Source: an uncultured Clostridia bacterium (GTDB lineage: Bacteria; Bacillota; Clostridia; TANB77; CAG-508). Taken from it: a DNA stretch of 64,000 bases. Below are positions 1 to 8,112 of this stretch, piece by piece. The notes under the pieces are model-generated. The model worked only from the letters and a program-made list of their open reading frames with translations. It had not been told where the DNA came from and ran no database searches. A program made the translations under genes and the position numbers. How positions within the stretch are numbered: position 1 is the first letter of the stretch; the number at the start of each line of letters is the position of its first letter. The stretch lies in NCBI GenBank assembly GCA_934162205.1, contig CAKPIA010000004.1, positions 66,298 to 130,297 of the forward strand, in the 5' to 3' direction.

Positions 1-1564
1 CTATTTTACTTAAATTATTTAATCTAACATTTGATGTTAATTGAAATTCCATAACAGCATTTGATTTTTTTATTTCTTTAATTAATTTTTTTCCTTCTTC
101 ACTATCTAACTCTGGAGTATATAATCCGTGTCCTATTCTAACCCTAGGCATTTTTTGACCTTTTTCAGTTGATTTTCTAACTAATTGTATTGATTTTAAA
201 ACATTATTTCTTAAACTATCATTTTCTCCAGCATGTATTCTTATTGTAAATCCGTTATTTTGTGCAACAGCAAATTGTGTTATTTCTTTTATCGCTGGTT
301 TTAATTCAGAAATATCATTTATTTCTTCTCCAATAAAATCACTTCCAACAACATATGGACTTCTTGATACTGCTTTTAAAACGCTTAAATTTTCTCTTAA
401 ATAATCACTACTTGTTATATTATCTTTAATAATAGTTAATGGAATTCTTCTTATTGCTACTAAAAATCTTATTGTTACTCCTGTTTCCGCTTCTATTTTT
501 GGCATAATATCATGTATTTCTTCTAACAATTCTATTGCTGGAAGTCCTTTTTTAGTTAGTGTGGTATCAGCAATTTCTACATAATAAATTCCCTGTTTTT
601 GATATTCCCTAGCAATCCATAATAATTTATCTTGTCTTAAATTATTTTTTGCATAAATACTTTCTCTTTTTTTATCCTCAAGCATTTTTATTACAGCTTC
701 TTTTATATCTTTTTGGTAGATTTCATTTATTTTATTTATATCCAATTTTATTTTTTCTTTACTTTCTGTTCCTTTTGCAAAAATATATCTATATAAATAA
801 ACTTTTTCTAAGTTTGTAAAAACTGCTTGTCCATCTTTTAATATAGCTAAACTTGCTCTTATTTTTTCAATATTTTCCTTTGAATTTTCTAAATTATTTA
901 AAATAAAATCAGCAAAATTTATAAAAGTATTATCATCAATTCTTCTTGTTAAGTATTTTCCTTTTAATTCCGAATTTTCAAAATCTTTTTCCACTAATTT
1001 TCTTTGTTCATATATTTTTTCTTCTTGTTCTTTTGTTAATTTTAGTTTTAATTTTTTTATATAGTATAAAGGATATTTTATTTGATGAGTTATTCCTAAC
1101 GCAATTAATATATCAGGAGATAAATTAGCATTCATATGTGTATGTAAATCTGTTCTAAATTTTGTTTTCTTAAATAAATAAAATTTAACAATAGTTTTAT
1201 CTACTCCAAATCTATAATCTTTTGTTTGAGACATTAAAGTTTTCATTATTGATGGAATCTTTGCTTTTAATTCTATTTTTCCATTTTTAAATATATTAGC
1301 TATTTTTATTCCACCAAGTCTTAAAATATATACTTCTTCATTATCTCCATTAATACTTGCAGGTATTACTCCTGTAATTATTTTCATATCATTTTTATTT
1401 TTTACAGTTTCTAGGTCACAAATTCTTGCTAAATTAGTTATTAAATTTCCTGTATTATGATTGGGAGTTTCTAGAACATACTTAATTTCATCTTCTCCTT
1501 TATCATACAATTTTATTATTATATCTTTTTCCTTATCCAAATATATTTCATTTATAAACTTCAT
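1..1564 (-). CDS. Adenosine deaminase family protein, 3' end cut by window edge
   Basis: Reading on the minus strand from ATG at 1564 stays open to base 1, so the C-terminus is missing. The start is preceded by AGAAAGAG. Metal-dependent adenosine/AMP deaminase landmarks occur in order: DLHTHMN (HxH zinc ligands, near 1130), IRIHAGE (catalytic His-Ala-Gly-Glu, near 240), RIGHGLY (near 145) and a LTSNVR segment (near 20) matching the family's PTSN motif. The final Asp-Asp motif would lie outside the window. The expected reaction is deamination of adenosine to inosine in purine salvage. About 400 residues precede and include the catalytic motifs, longer than classical bacterial Add, so the substrate may differ. 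Confidence 0.82.
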   Translation of the reverse strand, partial: MKFINEIYLDKEKDIIIKLYDKGEDEIKYVLETPNHNTGNLITNLARICDLETVKNKNDMKIITGVIPASINGDNEEVYILRLGGIKIANIFKNGKIELKAKIPSIMKTLMSQTKDYRFGVDKTIVKFYLFKKTKFRTDLHTHMNANLSPDILIALGITHQIKYPLYYIKKLKLKLTKEQEEKIYEQRKLVEKDFENSELKGKYLTRRIDDNTFINFADFILNNLENSKENIEKIRASLAILKDGQAVFTNLEKVYLYRYIFAKGTESKEKIKLDINKINEIYQKDIKEAVIKMLEDKKRESIYAKNNLRQDKLLWIAREYQKQGIYYVEIADTTLTKKGLPAIELLEEIHDIMPKIEAETGVTIRFLVAIRRIPLTIIKDNITSSDYLRENLSVLKAVSRSPYVVGSDFIGEEINDISELKPAIKEITQFAVAQNNGFTIRIHAGENDSLRNNVLKSIQLVRKSTEKGQKMPRVRIGHGLYTPELDSEEGKKLIKEIKKSNAVMEFQLTSNVRLNNLSKI

Positions 1565-1586
1565 TTTACTATCTCTTTCTTACAAA

Positions 1587-2435
1587 TTATCTTATAATCT
1601 CGCTTTCAAAATATTTTTCTTGAAAATTAGTTAATTCTCTTATTTGTTCATCTGTATAATCTTTTTCTTCTGGAGCAATTACTAATTTATCATCATTATC
1701 ATTTGTTCTATGTATTACTGCAATACATTTTCCATCAAATTCTTCAATCGCTCTATTTTCTCCTAAAACATAACAATCTAATTCTTCTTTGTCACTACTT
1801 ACTGTGTTTGGAACATATCCATAATTAACTTTATATTCAAAATTATATTTAGGATGTTTACTTCCTAATGGTCTATCTACTTTTGTTGTAACATCTTTTC
1901 CTATATATCCATATGATTCTCGTGGTTTTAAAGATATTGCTTTCTTATAATCTTCCTCTGTAAAATCAATAACTGGTGTGAATTCTCCATGCTCTTTCTT
2001 TTTTAAGAATTCATCTATATTAACCCATTTTGCTCCTATTACTTCTTCTTCCTGAAAATTCAAATCTTCTATATTTATATCTTTTCTAAATACCCATATA
2101 TCCTTAAAATTAGGAACTAATTTTCCTCCTTTAATTTCTTTTAAATACATAGCTTCTTTTTTAGTAAACTCTATTCCTATTTCTTCTTTTACTTCCCTTA
2201 TTATACCATCTAAACTTGTTTCCCCTTTTAATATTGACCCACTTGCTAATTCCCACATCAATCCAAACTTTTTAAAAGGAGCTCTTTTGGTAATTAATAT
2301 TTCATTTTTAGAATTAAGTATAACTGCTGTTACAACTATATGATATTCACCATCTTTAAATTCATATACATCTCTTTCTGCTACTCCACCTGTTTTGTTT
2401 TTATTCTCATCATAAATATCCCAAAGTTCTTTCAT
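1587..2435 (-). CDS. Nudix hydrolase fused to inorganic pyrophosphatase-like domain
   Basis: A 282-residue protein. Residues 30-165 form a Nudix domain with a full Nudix box at about 66-88 (G-x5-E-x7-REVKEEIGI), the metal-binding site that cleaves nucleoside diphosphate derivatives. Its N-terminal WDIYDENKN resembles the isopentenyl-isomerase-like Nudix subgroup. Residues about 165-282 contain VNYGYVPNT and EELDCYVLG, which match the inorganic pyrophosphatase-like fold. An inferred role is hydrolysis of an X-diphosphate compound, with the second domain binding or splitting the phosphate product. The start has AAAGGAGAAATAT upstream. It lies 23 bp downstream of the deaminase start on the same strand, not obviously coupled. 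Confidence 0.8.
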   Translation of the reverse strand: MKELWDIYDENKNKTGGVAERDVYEFKDGEYHIVVTAVILNSKNEILITKRAPFKKFGLMWELASGSILKGETSLDGIIREVKEEIGIEFTKKEAMYLKEIKGGKLVPNFKDIWVFRKDINIEDLNFQEEEVIGAKWVNIDEFLKKKEHGEFTPVIDFTEEDYKKAISLKPRESYGYIGKDVTTKVDRPLGSKHPKYNFEYKVNYGYVPNTVSSDKEELDCYVLGENRAIEEFDGKCIAVIHRTNDNDDKLVIAPEEKDYTDEQIRELTNFQEKYFESEIIR

Positions 2436-2506
2436 ATATATTTCTCCTTTAAATTTTTGAAAATTATATCATATTTTTCAAAAATTTAAAAGCTTTTTAT
2501 CACATT

Positions 2507-3625
2507 TTAAGAGCCTAATTGTAGTATTATATCCTTATTTATTTTTCCTCTTGTTATATTTAATTTTACTTCATCACCAATATTTTTGGTATAAATGTAT
2601 TGTTTTAATCTATTCATTGAACTTAATTCAACTCCATCTATTGAATTAATTATATCTCCAACTTTTAAATCAACCTTACTTGCTGGACCATTTGGGGTTA
2701 TTTGGACAACATATATTCCTTTTACAAAATTATTGCTATATGATAAATATGGTATTACTTCTTTATCATAAGCATATATTCCTATTTTAGCTTCATCAAA
2801 CTTATCATTTTCTTTAAATTTATTTATTACTGTTTTTATTGTATTTATAGGAACTGCAAAACCTATTCCCTCTGCTGATGAAATTTTTACAGTATTTATT
2901 CCTATAACATTTCCATTTGGTGTTATTAGTGGTCCTCCACTGTTTCCAGGATTTATTGTTGCATCTGTTTGAATTAATCCAGACATATATGATGAATTTT
3001 CGCTATCCTCTATTTTTATAGTTCTATTCTTTGCACTTACTATACCTGATGTTACCGTTCTTCTAAACTCAAAACCTATTGGATTTCCAATTGCATATAC
3101 AGTTTCACCAACTCTTATATTATCAGAATCTCCAATTGTTACATATTTTAGATTTTTAGCACTTATTTTTGTAATTGATAAATCTAAATCACTATCTGCC
3201 CAAACAACAGTCCCATCATAAGTTCTTCCATTGTCTAATGTAATATAGCATGTGCTAAACTTTTCTCCCGTAACATGTGAATTACTTAGTATATATCCAT
3301 TATCTGTTACTATTACACCTGTTCCTATTCCTAATTCTTCTTCACTACTTTTAGAAAAAATAGAATTCCCATTATTTTTAAATTTAGATATTCCAACAAT
3401 ACAATCTGTAACATTTTCGATTATATCTGCAATATTTTCACTATTTTTTTCTATACTTTCCACAGTTTGTACGCTATTTGTGGTATAATCTGTCTTTTGC
3501 ACCTCATAACTTGATTTTATATCTATATTTTGATATGTGTTATATATATAATAAGATATTAATCCTAATATTATTAATATTATAAATGTAATAACAAATT
3601 TTTTTAATATTCTTCTCTTTTTCAA
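2507..3625 (-). CDS. HtrA/DegP-like membrane-anchored serine protease with PDZ domain
   Basis: A 372-residue trypsin-like protease of envelope quality control. One N-terminal transmembrane helix (about 9-27) anchors it facing outward. The catalytic triad is visible: His117 in SNSHVTG, Asp148 in DSDLDLS and Ser229 in GNSGGPL. A C-terminal PDZ domain (about 280-372, with GPASKVDLKVGDII) should bind unfolded C-termini. Gram-positive HtrA proteins are usually about 350-450 residues, so this one is complete. Start ATG follows GGAGGTATATTTTTG. It is probably monocistronic, with 67 bp to the next minus-strand gene. Confidence 0.92.
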   Translation of the reverse strand: MKKRRILKKFVITFIILIILGLISYYIYNTYQNIDIKSSYEVQKTDYTTNSVQTVESIEKNSENIADIIENVTDCIVGISKFKNNGNSIFSKSSEEELGIGTGVIVTDNGYILSNSHVTGEKFSTCYITLDNGRTYDGTVVWADSDLDLSITKISAKNLKYVTIGDSDNIRVGETVYAIGNPIGFEFRRTVTSGIVSAKNRTIKIEDSENSSYMSGLIQTDATINPGNSGGPLITPNGNVIGINTVKISSAEGIGFAVPINTIKTVINKFKENDKFDEAKIGIYAYDKEVIPYLSYSNNFVKGIYVVQITPNGPASKVDLKVGDIINSIDGVELSSMNRLKQYIYTKNIGDEVKLNITRGKINKDIILQLGS

Positions 3626-3695
3626 AAATATACCTCCATAAAATTCCTATATTTATATTGTCCTTTTTGAAAAATTTTTAAACATTTTTTACAAT

Positions 3696-3728
3696 AAAAA
3701 AAGATTATCACAAAATATGATAATCTTT
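3696..3728 (-). terminator. Rho-independent terminator after tRNA-Lys(CTT)
   Basis: Perfect 10-bp inverted repeat (AAGATTATCA, 3701-3710, with TGATAATCTT, 3718-3727) lies directly after the tRNA 3' end on the minus strand and is followed by a run of T. Confidence 0.8.
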
Positions 3729-3804
3729 TGGTGGGTCATCGGGGTTTCGAACCCCGGACCTTCAGATTAAGAGTCTGCTGCTCTACCAGCTGAGCTAATA
3801 ACCC
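3729..3804 (-). tRNA. tRNA-Lys (anticodon CTT)
   Basis: A 76-nt cloverleaf read on the minus strand: acceptor GGGTTAT paired with ATGACCC, D arm GCTC/GAGC, anticodon loop CTCTTAA giving CTT, T arm CGGGG-TTCGAAA-CCCCG, discriminator A and encoded CCA. It reads AAG lysine codons. Confidence 0.95.
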
Positions 3805-3862
3805 ACATAACACTTATATAAGCATTTTCTATTATACTACTTTTTTTGTTTTTGTCAATATT

Positions 3863-3890
3863 AAAAGAAGCAGAAAATTCTGCTTCTTTT
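3863..3890 (-). terminator. Terminator of the first VanW gene
   Basis: A 13-bp perfect stem (AAAAGAAGCAGAA with TTCTGCTTCTTTT) with a 2-nt gap overlaps the last base of the stop codon of the VanW gene. The U-tract on the minus strand is part of the stem. Confidence 0.75.
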
Positions 3891-5626
3891 TAATTTTCTT
3901 TATTATTATCTTTATCATTTTTATCATTAGTTTTATTCTCATTTTCTTTATCTTTTTTATTCTCATTATTATCTTGAGATTTTTTTACTTTTTTAGTTCC
4001 TTTTAAAACAACTCTTTGCATTGCATTATACGTATCTTTTGATAATAATGTTTTAGATACAACAACTCCATTTAAATTTAAAATTTTATAAGTTTCTGTT
4101 ATTAATCCATTTACACCTTTTTGTTGAATTTTTTCTGTTCCTTCTTCTATAGTACTATCATTAATATATTTTGTTTTATATGGTATTGCAGATACTGTTC
4201 TTGTTTCAAAAGTAACTGTATAATCATTTTCTTCTTTTACACCATATAAAGAAATTTTTGCAATTCCACTATTTAAAGATGCTTCTATTTTAACTGGATA
4301 TTTTCTATTATTTTTAAATTTAAAATCTTGTGATCCATACACTACAGTAGCATCTCTTCCTGCTGGTAAGTATGATGTAACAAATTGATGATTTCTTCTT
4401 TCCGTAATTTCTAAATTAGCTAACAACACTGTATTATACAATGTTGAAGAAATCTGACAAATTCCTCCTCCTAATCCATCTACCACTTCACCATTAGAAT
4501 AAATCTTTGCCTCTTTATATCCAGCAGAAATCGTTCTCTCTCCAACAATCTTATTGTATGAAAACTCTTCATCTGGCATTAATACAACACCATTAATTTT
4601 ATTTATTGCAAGCTGTAAATTTGTTGTTCTATTAGTATTTGTTTTATCATATTTAGTTGTAAATGTTGAAAGTAAATTAGGGAAAGCTTCTGTTCCAATT
4701 TTATTTATAGTCATTTCTGGTTTTGTAATTTTTAAAGGTATTGTATACTCTTCTTTTTCTTCACTACTTATAATTTGTTTTGCTTCTTCTATATTAAAAT
4801 CTACTCCGTCAACTTCTGCATGAATCTCAAAAGGTTCTTTATTATAATAAGCATCTTGTGGTTCTTTATAAATTTCATCATGAATTTTTTGTAAATCTAT
4901 TTCTTCTGGTTTTATTACTTCAACAGGTATTTCAATATACTCCTGATTTATATTTTTATTATTTAATTTTTCATAAATTAATTCTAATAATTTTTCCGAA
5001 TTAACAACTAATCCTTCTTTTCCTTTAGTTATTATTAAGTTACTATCTTCTATATAATAACTTGTTTCAACTAATGCTCCAGGTAAATTAGCTCCTATAT
5101 CTTTAATTAATTTTTCAGTTTCTTCTTCATTAATTATTACTTTAGTTTCTATATCTTTTTTTCCTATTAATGAAAATAATATATTATAATTATTTATAAT
5201 AATATTACCATTTCTACCAATTCCATAAGCATCTTCTATTGCCTTATTAGTATCAAATTTTGCATCTATTACTTTAGGATTTATTGTTGATTCATATTCA
5301 CCATATATAACTTTAATTTCTTTATTTATTTTTTCATCAAGAACATTTTCTACCTTTGCTTTAGCCTCATCTTTTGATAATCCTGATATATCAATATTAT
5401 TTATCGAAACACCAGTCATTATATTTTCATTATTTATATTTAATAATGAAAATATTGTAGAAAATATAGCAAAAATAACTAAAATAAATATTATTAATAT
5501 AATTATAAAAATATTTCTTTTTCTTCTTGCATTTATTTTTTTTACTTCTTCATAATCATTATATGGATTTTGTTTTTTTATTTTTTCATTACTATCTTCT
5601 ATTTTCTTTTTTTCTATATCATCCAT
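3890..5626 (-). CDS. VanW family protein with PG-binding-like repeats (copy 1)
   Basis: A 578-residue YoaR-like protein. A cytoplasmic charged N-terminus is followed by one transmembrane helix (about 37-60) and an extracellular part. Residues about 75-310 contain two putative peptidoglycan-binding type 4 units (GVSINNIDISGLSKDEAK in the first). Residues about 330-470 are the VanW domain (KINGVVLMPDEEFSYN, GGGICQISSTLYN, ERRNHQF). A lysine/asparagine-rich tail (about 545-578) is low complexity. The role is unknown but envelope-located. A paralogue lies at 60787-62337 and shares the same architecture without the Lys/Asn tail. Start ATG has AAAGGAGAATTTT upstream. Confidence 0.85.
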   Translation of the reverse strand: MDDIEKKKIEDSNEKIKKQNPYNDYEEVKKINARRKRNIFIIILIIFILVIFAIFSTIFSLLNINNENIMTGVSINNIDISGLSKDEAKAKVENVLDEKINKEIKVIYGEYESTINPKVIDAKFDTNKAIEDAYGIGRNGNIIINNYNILFSLIGKKDIETKVIINEEETEKLIKDIGANLPGALVETSYYIEDSNLIITKGKEGLVVNSEKLLELIYEKLNNKNINQEYIEIPVEVIKPEEIDLQKIHDEIYKEPQDAYYNKEPFEIHAEVDGVDFNIEEAKQIISSEEKEEYTIPLKITKPEMTINKIGTEAFPNLLSTFTTKYDKTNTNRTTNLQLAINKINGVVLMPDEEFSYNKIVGERTISAGYKEAKIYSNGEVVDGLGGGICQISSTLYNTVLLANLEITERRNHQFVTSYLPAGRDATVVYGSQDFKFKNNRKYPVKIEASLNSGIAKISLYGVKEENDYTVTFETRTVSAIPYKTKYINDSTIEEGTEKIQQKGVNGLITETYKILNLNGVVVSKTLLSKDTYNAMQRVVLKGTKKVKKSQDNNENKKDKENENKTNDKNDKDNNKEN

Positions 5627-5870
5627 AAAATTCTCCTTTATAAATGTTTTTTCATTAAAATATTATCATATTCTATGTTTTTTTACAATAATTTATATTA
5701 TTATTATATTAATATCTATGTTTTTTATCTATGTTTTAGTACCATTTATTAATTATAAAATTTTTAAACTTTTTTGTAATTTTTTATACTTTTTTTTCAA
5801 AAATACTTGAACAATGTATAATTTAATATTATAATGTTGCTAACTAAAGATAAATTAAGGAGATTTTTAC

Positions 5871-6338
5871 ATGGAATTAACAAAGAATATATTTTTTAAT
5901 ACAGATAAATTAATTGAAAATACTAAAATAAAGATATCTTACACAGGTAAGTTTTTTCAAGATGGATCAGAAGATGTTTATATACATTATGGTTTTGGAA
6001 TAAACTGGGATAATCTTAATGATATAAAAATGGAAAAAACAGAATTAGGTTTTCAAGCTGAAATAGATTTAACAAATAGCGAAACATTTAACTTCTGTTT
6101 TAAAAATGGTTCTGAACAATGGGATAATAACGAAGGACAAAATTATATTTTTCCTATAGAAAAAGCCCAAAATGAACTTATTGCATTAGATAATGAATTT
6201 AATTCAATAGGAACGGTTAGAAAACTTAGACGTTCTTATTTATGGAGCAAAAAAGTACGTTTAGCAGTATATAAACTAATTACTTATTTACCAAAAATAA
6301 TATCTGGTAATTATAGAAGAAGAGTAACTGAACAATAA
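5871..6338 (+). CDS. Carbohydrate-binding module protein (CBM25/53-like)
   Basis: A 155-residue protein without signal peptide. Residues 15-105 resemble a starch-binding beta-sandwich module (KISYTGKFFQDG, VYIHYGFGINWDN, FNFCFKNGSEQWDNNEGQNY), whose aromatic residues normally stack on alpha-glucans. Residues 106-155 are basic and lack a recognised domain. It is probably cytoplasmic and may bind glycogen or another polyglucose. It stands alone between divergent and convergent neighbours. Start ATG follows AAGGAG with 8-nt spacing. Confidence 0.65.
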   Translation: MELTKNIFFNTDKLIENTKIKISYTGKFFQDGSEDVYIHYGFGINWDNLNDIKMEKTELGFQAEIDLTNSETFNFCFKNGSEQWDNNEGQNYIFPIEKAQNELIALDNEFNSIGTVRKLRRSYLWSKKVRLAVYKLITYLPKIISGNYRRRVTEQ

Positions 6339-6345
6339 TAAAAAA

Positions 6346-6370
6346 AACAAAAAGCTTAATGCTTTTTGTT
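6346..6370. terminator. Bidirectional terminator between CBM protein and SDR gene
   Basis: Perfect stem AACAAAAAGC / GCTTTTTGTT around TTAAT, with A and T runs on both sides. It lies between convergent genes ending at 6338 and 6374. Confidence 0.8.
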
Positions 6371-6373
6371 TTT

Positions 6374-7105
6374 TTATATTATTACCCATCCCCCATTTGG
6401 AGAAATTACTTGCCCTGTTGTAAAATTGTCATCAATAAGCCATTCCACACATTTTGCTATATCTACAGGAGTTCCTATTTTTCCCAAAGGAGTTACATCC
6501 TGTAATTCTTTTAATTCTTCCTCCGTCAAGTTTTTATTCATATCAGTATCTATAGCACCTGGAGCAATTGAATTTACCCTTATATTTGATGGTCCTAATT
6601 CCTTTGCTAATCCTTTAGTCAACCCATCTACTCCTGCTTTTGAAACAGAATAAAGAACTTCTAAAGAACTTCCTACCATTCCCCATATAGAAGAAATATT
6701 TATAATACAACCATTTTTATTATGAACCATATTAGGTATTACTTCTTGACACATCATAAATGCTGAATATAAATTAGAATTTATTACTTTATTCCAATCT
6801 TCATCTGTTTCATCTACAAACATTTTATATTCTGCTATTCCTGCATTATTTATTAAAATATCTACTTTTCCATATTTTTCTATAGCAAATTTTATTAAGT
6901 CATGGCCTTCTTTTCTCTTAGTCATATCTGCTTTAAAAATATCTATATCTATACTTTCTAATTTTAATTCTTCTTGTAGTTTTATTGCTTCTATTTCAGA
7001 TTGATTATAATTTGCAACTACTTTTATTCCTTTTTTTGCTAATCTTTTTGCTATTTCTCTTCCAATTCCTCTGGAAGCTCCTGTAACTATAGCTACTTTT
7101 TGCAT
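6374..7105 (-). CDS. Short-chain dehydrogenase/reductase, FabG-like
   Basis: A 243-residue classical SDR. It has the NAD(P)-binding motif TGASRGIG (residues 8-15), NNAG (86-89), and the catalytic Ser139, Tyr152 and Lys156 (YSVSK). The C-terminal TGQVISPNGGW matches 3-oxoacyl-ACP reductases. The expected activity is NAD(P)H-dependent reduction of a keto group. No fatty-acid synthesis genes are adjacent, so FabG identity is not proven and the substrate is open. It stands alone with AAGAAAGGAAAAAAT before the ATG. Confidence 0.85.
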   Translation of the reverse strand: MQKVAIVTGASRGIGREIAKRLAKKGIKVVANYNQSEIEAIKLQEELKLESIDIDIFKADMTKRKEGHDLIKFAIEKYGKVDILINNAGIAEYKMFVDETDEDWNKVINSNLYSAFMMCQEVIPNMVHNKNGCIINISSIWGMVGSSLEVLYSVSKAGVDGLTKGLAKELGPSNIRVNSIAPGAIDTDMNKNLTEEELKELQDVTPLGKIGTPVDIAKCVEWLIDDNFTTGQVISPNGGWVII

Positions 7106-7186
7106 ATTTTTTCCTTTCTTAATTATAAAAATTATAAAACAAATTTTATTTTTTAAATATTTTTTATTTTCTATATTTATAATATA

Positions 7187-7229
7187 AAAAAAGCCAATAA
7201 TTAAGAGTTATCTCAAAACTATTGACCTT
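7187..7229 (-). terminator. Terminator after tRNA-Thr
   Basis: A long imperfect stem with G-T pairs (GGTCAATAG... with ...TTATTGGC) sits just after the tRNA-Thr 3' end on the minus strand and ends in seven T. Confidence 0.65.
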
Positions 7230-7234
7230 TATTA

Positions 7235-7310
<76 letters not shown>

Positions 7311-7314
7311 GTCA

Positions 7315-7389
7315 TGGTGACCCGTACGGGAATCGAACCCATGTCTCCGCCGTGAAAGGGCGATGTCTTAACCGCTTGACCAACGGGCC
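7315..7389 (-). tRNA. tRNA-Glu (anticodon TTC)
   Basis: A 75-nt cloverleaf: acceptor GGCCCGT with ACGGGTC, anticodon loop CTTTCAC, CCA encoded. Only 4 bp separate it from tRNA-Thr, so the two are likely co-transcribed. Confidence 0.95.
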
Positions 7390-7400
7390 ATAAAAATGTA

Positions 7401-7431
7401 AAGAACTAAATATCAAAAATATTTAGTTCTT
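7401..7431 (-). terminator. Hairpin between tRNA-Lys(TTT) and tRNA-Glu
   Basis: A 13-bp perfect stem (AAGAACTAAATAT / ATATTTAGTTCTT) directly follows tRNA-Lys on the minus strand. The T-tract behind it is interrupted, so it may act as a partial terminator or processing site. Confidence 0.6.
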
Positions 7432-7507
7432 TGGTGAGCTATCCGCGACTCGAACGCGGGACAACTTGATTAAAAGTCAAGTGCTCTACCACCTGAGCTA
7501 ATAGCCC
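7432..7507 (-). tRNA. tRNA-Lys (anticodon TTT)
   Basis: A 76-nt cloverleaf: acceptor GGGCTAT with ATAGCTC, anticodon stem CTTGA/TCAAG, loop CTTTTAA giving TTT, CCA encoded. It is the first gene of the minus-strand tRNA cluster. Its U34 is an expected MnmE/MnmG substrate. Confidence 0.95.
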
Positions 7508-7648
7508 AAATAATTGTGAAACGTCACAACACCTTTATATATTACAACACTTTTAATAAATTGTCAATATATTTTATAAAAATTTTTCGAATTTTATAAA
7601 ATATTTTATAAAATTCAATTTTTGTTTGTTTTTCAACACTAATTTTAA

Positions 7649-7837
7649 TTATTCTTTATTCATTTTTTCTAAAACTTCTTCTACATCTACACCATGAACA
7701 GCACATGCTTCTTCTAAAGTTTCCATTTGTGATGCAGGACATCCTAAACAATGCATTCCTATTTCTAATAAAATATTAGCCTTATCTGGTGCTATTTCTA
7801 AAATTTCTCCAATTGTTGTATCTTTACTTATTTTCAT
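7649..7837 (-). CDS. DUF1858 domain protein
   Basis: A 62-residue protein matching the small DUF1858 family (TIGEILEIAP, GMHCLGCPAS, EACAVHGVD). The CxxC pair (residues about 30-33) may bind a metal or be redox-active. The family is common in anaerobes and often linked to hybrid-cluster proteins, but none lies nearby. Start ATG follows AAGAAAGGAGTAAAAAAT. Confidence 0.85.
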   Translation of the reverse strand: MKISKDTTIGEILEIAPDKANILLEIGMHCLGCPASQMETLEEACAVHGVDVEEVLEKMNKE

Positions 7838-7953
7838 ATTTTTTACTCCTTTCTTTTTTTTATATTTTAATATTTTACCATAAAATTTATAAAAAGTATA
7901 GACAAAATAAAAAAAATATTATATTATGGAAAAAATTGTAAGGTGGTGGTTTT

Positions 7954-8112
7954 ATTTCTAGACTTATTGATTTGTTCTTTATTACTTATATTATTAATCT
8001 TTTTGTCACTTTGTATTCAATCTATTGTTTTTTTGATATAAAAATTTTCCATAATCTTCAAGGTTCAAAATTAAAAATTAAAGCAAAAAATAATAAGGAG
8101 GTTAATTATTAA
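7954..8112 (+). CDS. Small membrane protein upstream of the coupling ATPase, ATT start (proposed)
   Basis: A 52-codon open frame with no ATG, GTG or TTG start. It begins at ATT with AGGTGG seven bases upstream. Residues 5-30 are a hydrophobic helix, followed by a basic tail (KLKIKAKNNK). Its stop overlaps the proposed ATT start of the next gene by 5 bp, the arrangement of translationally coupled genes, and the next gene's Shine-Dalgarno sequence lies inside it. A competing 32-codon frame from GTG at 7944 is also hydrophobic but poorly placed behind a ribosome-binding site. No family recognised. Confidence 0.4.
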   Translation: MSRLIDLFFITYIINLFVTLYSIYCFFDIKIFHNLQGSKLKIKAKNNKEVNY

